Source: Amia ocellicauda (lineage: Eukaryota > Chordata > Actinopteri > Amiiformes > Amiidae). Taken from it: a DNA stretch of 64,000 bases. The notes beneath the pieces are model-generated. The model saw nothing but the letters and a program-made list of their open reading frames with translations. It was not told where the DNA came from and ran no database searches. Both the position numbers and the translations under genes were made by a program. This document shows, one piece after another, positions 60,970 through 64,000 of this stretch (its first letter is position 1; the number at the start of each line of letters is the position of its first letter). The DNA lies in assembly GCF_036373705.1 (NCBI RefSeq), contig NC_089850.1, forward strand, positions 19,449,256 to 19,513,255, read 5' to 3'.

Positions 60970-63900
60970 CCTATGAGACACACACAGGCCCAGCACTATG
61001 CGTATCTTTGTAAAAAGCAAGTGCAGTTGAACTGTTGTGATATTAAAATGACATTTGGTAGAATAATAATATGATAATAGACACAACTTTAGCACAAACA
61101 ATCACACAGTGGATCATATTTCAGTTTTATTTTGTGTAAACATCTGTTCAACCACACCTTTGGGGACTGATTTGTGAAGTTGTTTTAGTTGTAATGACTG
61201 TAATGAAATGTCTGGACACTAGATGACAGTGTTGCTGCTTGTCTGACTTAAAATCGAGCGCATCATGTCATTTCTGTAGCTGTTTCGGATACTCCAATAC
61301 TCCAATCCCTGCTGTAATAAAATGGCCTGTGGTATAAATATGGCCTTGTCTGTCGAGCTGAGCCTCCTCACGGCTGACTCGTTCTGCATTTTCTCCGCTG
61401 CCTCTTGAAAACTGAATGGTTCAGGTCTTCTAATTCATCTCAGATTTTTTAATGAATCTGACAAGCCTTCCGTCATCCTAGATTCACCAAACTACGTTGT
61501 GTGTTAGAGAGTAGTAGAGTTCAGGGATTTTTACCTTTGGCGTCCTGCAATTTCTCTCGTTAATTCACAAGATGAAAAGCACACACAAGTCTTGGCCTAA
61601 GGGACAGCCGACACCAGGATGTTGTACTTCAGGGAAAACAAAATAATTTGAAAAAGCCCTGGCCGGGGGAAGAGCTGTTTAATTGTTCCCAGACTCGGAG
61701 TGGTGTTTATTGTAGTGGGAATAAGATGACAGTCGATGCTGTTGCTTCACAGGTCATTTTCTGCCATTTCAAAATGTGTATATATATAATTTGAAACTGA
61801 TCCAGGTCTTCAGATGTTTCTTGACCGAGGTCAGACATGTAGGATTTGATCCCTAAATTGCTCTTTATTGTGTTCCCTCTGCCAGGAACTGTTCCTCTCC
61901 GAGTTAACACTTCATATGAGAGACGGTTGTTAGGGAATGGCCTGTTGAAAAGGCTCAAGTTCAAATCAGAACTGGCACTCCTGCATTGAGGTTGAAAGAG
62001 AGCGCACGCAGGCCTGAAACGACTGTCACTCAGCCCAACGCTGCGAGAGCACAACTCAACTGGGTAGCCGCTTTTGGCCTCGCGTATTAAATGTTCCCTT
62101 TGTTATGGAAATACTTAATCCACAGGGCGTAAGGGTCAGTCTCTTCGCTCCGGGGCAGAGAAGGGGCCACATTCTTTTACACCGTATACATTCTCAAATA
62201 TTATATTTTGCTGAGGAGAGAATAGTCTTCATCCAGAGTGCAATATAATATTTTCTCCTTCTGCTCTGACTAAAAGATCATATGCCCTCTTGTTACCATT
62301 TTACCCCCATGGTTAAGTTATATACTTTCCAATAGCATCTTCTGTGTAGATATGTACACTATACTGTAATTCTGAGTTGCCTGCATATCATATGTGATGT
62401 ATTGACACACTGATGTGCATGCTGGTCTGGGTTTTCTGCAGTTCTGGCCCAGCTGTTATGTCTATCTGGAGCGTCACAAAGTGACACGGTACACAACAAT
62501 GGAGCAGTCTGAAATACTCGGTTAAAAAGCAAAGAAAAAGTGATCCTCTTCCAGAGCCCTTGGAAATGCCACCGTAAATGTGTGTTCAGGATTTTTGTTC
62601 GTTTGTAATCTGGGTCTTCAAAGTGTGGCCTAGATCTTAATCCTAAGAAAAAGGCACATTCTTTTTTAAAATCTTGTATTAATTTCCTGCGCCTAATTAA
62701 AGAGACGCGCAGTGAGGCGGTTGAAAATCACAAAGGCACCTCGGCCTACTGCACTGCGATCTCCATCATTAATTTGTAGCTGTGCTCCCAATGGCTGGGT
62801 CCCGCTATACAGCACTTTCTGGTTCGGCTACGTCCAGCGTGACCTGTAGTTGACTGGTTAGTGGTGCGTGAGGGAGCTAAATTTGCTGCTGATATTATTG
62901 GCTCCACTAGCAATAGCAGCGCTGTTGCGTATATAACTCCCCCACCCTGGATAATATACGTTACTGTGCTGCTGTTGTCTATTTTTAATGTAATAATTTA
63001 TGTTCCCCCAGTTGTATATCAAACTGCACTGCACTGGTGTCCTTCAATGCAATCCACAGACGAAGCCAAGCACTGTTTGAATTTGAAAACCTCTCCATCT
63101 TAGAAAGGGGGTTGTTTTCTTGTGTTTGTACTTGGTTTCCCCTGCAGCTGCAGATAGTTAGCGGAGAGCTCTTAAACTGCAGACAGCCCTAACACATCGC
63201 TGGGTACCACAACTCTGCGTGACCTGCTCATATTTTGTATTATTTCTATCCTCCCCACCCTTGGTTAAATTTAATGTGGGCAGAAGGTGTTCCTCTGAAG
63301 CCCAAAGAAAAACCTCCAGTTCTGGGAAAGTTTAAAAAAACAAAACAAAACAAGAAGCGTGGCAACCTGTTTCTGTTTTAGTCATCAGGGATGGGGTTAC
63401 TGAAACCCTTAAAGGTGTTTTCCGGTATGTTTTAGGTTTTCGTTCCTTTTTTTTTTTTTTAATGTTGTTCTTCACTGTAATTCTAAAGTTGTTGTCCAGT
63501 CCAGCTGCAACCTGATCTGAAGACGAGGGAAAGTGACTGGCGCGGGGGAAGATTTTGCTCCTTTGAAACTGTAGACCTTTGTAAATAGTCAGCTTTGTTC
63601 AAACCACGTTTAATTAATGCAGCGTTTCGGCTTTAAAGGGCAGCAGATGCATCTAAAGCTAGTTTATTTAGTATTATATTTGTATTGTTATTATGGTTTG
63701 AAACCACATTTATTATAAGAGCCATGAGGCAAGGCAACACTTTAATCATTTTAGTTCACAATATTTATAAACCTGTACTTGTGCCAGTTGTTAGCTGGTT
63801 TCTTTGGTTTGCTGTTGTTGTTGTTGTTGTTTTTGGTTTAGTCTGTCGACCAGAATTAAAATAACGTAGTACCAATAGTGATGGTAACTTCTTAACGGTC

Positions 63901-64000
63901 AAGGAAGGCCCTGATACTTGAGAGGAAAATCTCACTGCTAAAGTGTATCCTGTTGAATGACCTTTATGCACATTTGTTATGTATTTTATACTCTTCTGTC
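60970..64000. other. SMYD3: SMYD3 intron 1, distal part in the window
   Basis: No convincing exon or RNA gene. Only short homopolymers (poly-T at 63449-63461) and a GTT repeat near 63813-63832 stand out. Confidence 0.5.

Overview
This is nuclear DNA from a vertebrate, most likely a ray-finned fish. Genes have GT-AG introns, CpG-rich promoters, several families of Tc1/mariner and hAT DNA transposons, tRNA-derived SINEs, long CA/GT microsatellites, and two PIM-like kinase genes of the kind that is expanded in fishes. There are no operons or prokaryotic signals. I cannot name the species.

Layout. 1-1510 is a simple-sequence tract followed by a 50-bp minisatellite of 14 copies. About 1.86-5.09 kb (+) is a PIM-like serine/threonine kinase with five recognisable kinase exons. 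8.19-26.42 kb (-) is the coding part of consortin (CNST): ten coding exons joined in phase to 698 codons. Its noncoding first exon and CpG promoter lie at about 40.84-41.0 kb, after a 14-kb first intron. 41.2-43.6 kb holds two different Tc1-like transposons side by side, one with an intact 346-residue transposase. 45.32-49.80 kb (-) is TFB2M, the mitochondrial transcription factor B2: eight coding exons, 437 codons. An 863-bp hAT-type element with a perfect 8-bp target duplication sits in one of its introns. At 51.36 kb (+) the first coding exon of SMYD3 begins. It faces TFB2M across a short promoter interval that carries a ZNF143-type element. The rest of the window appears to lie inside SMYD3 intron 1. 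It contains a transposon-like element that carries a 68-bp copy of the SMYD3/TFB2M promoter (54.57-55.15 kb). It also contains a second PIM-like gene (-) at 56.55-58.7 kb, which looks broken.

CNST, TFB2M and SMYD3 are also neighbours in the human genome (recalled: 1q44), which supports the three identifications. They are not known to form one pathway: CNST sorts connexins at the trans-Golgi, TFB2M melts mitochondrial promoters for POLRMT, and SMYD3 is a lysine methyltransferase. The two PIM-like genes share exon lengths and phases, so they are duplicates of one another or of a common parent. I placed splice sites by reading GT/AG signals, phase continuity and protein similarity from memory; no alignment or transcript data were available.
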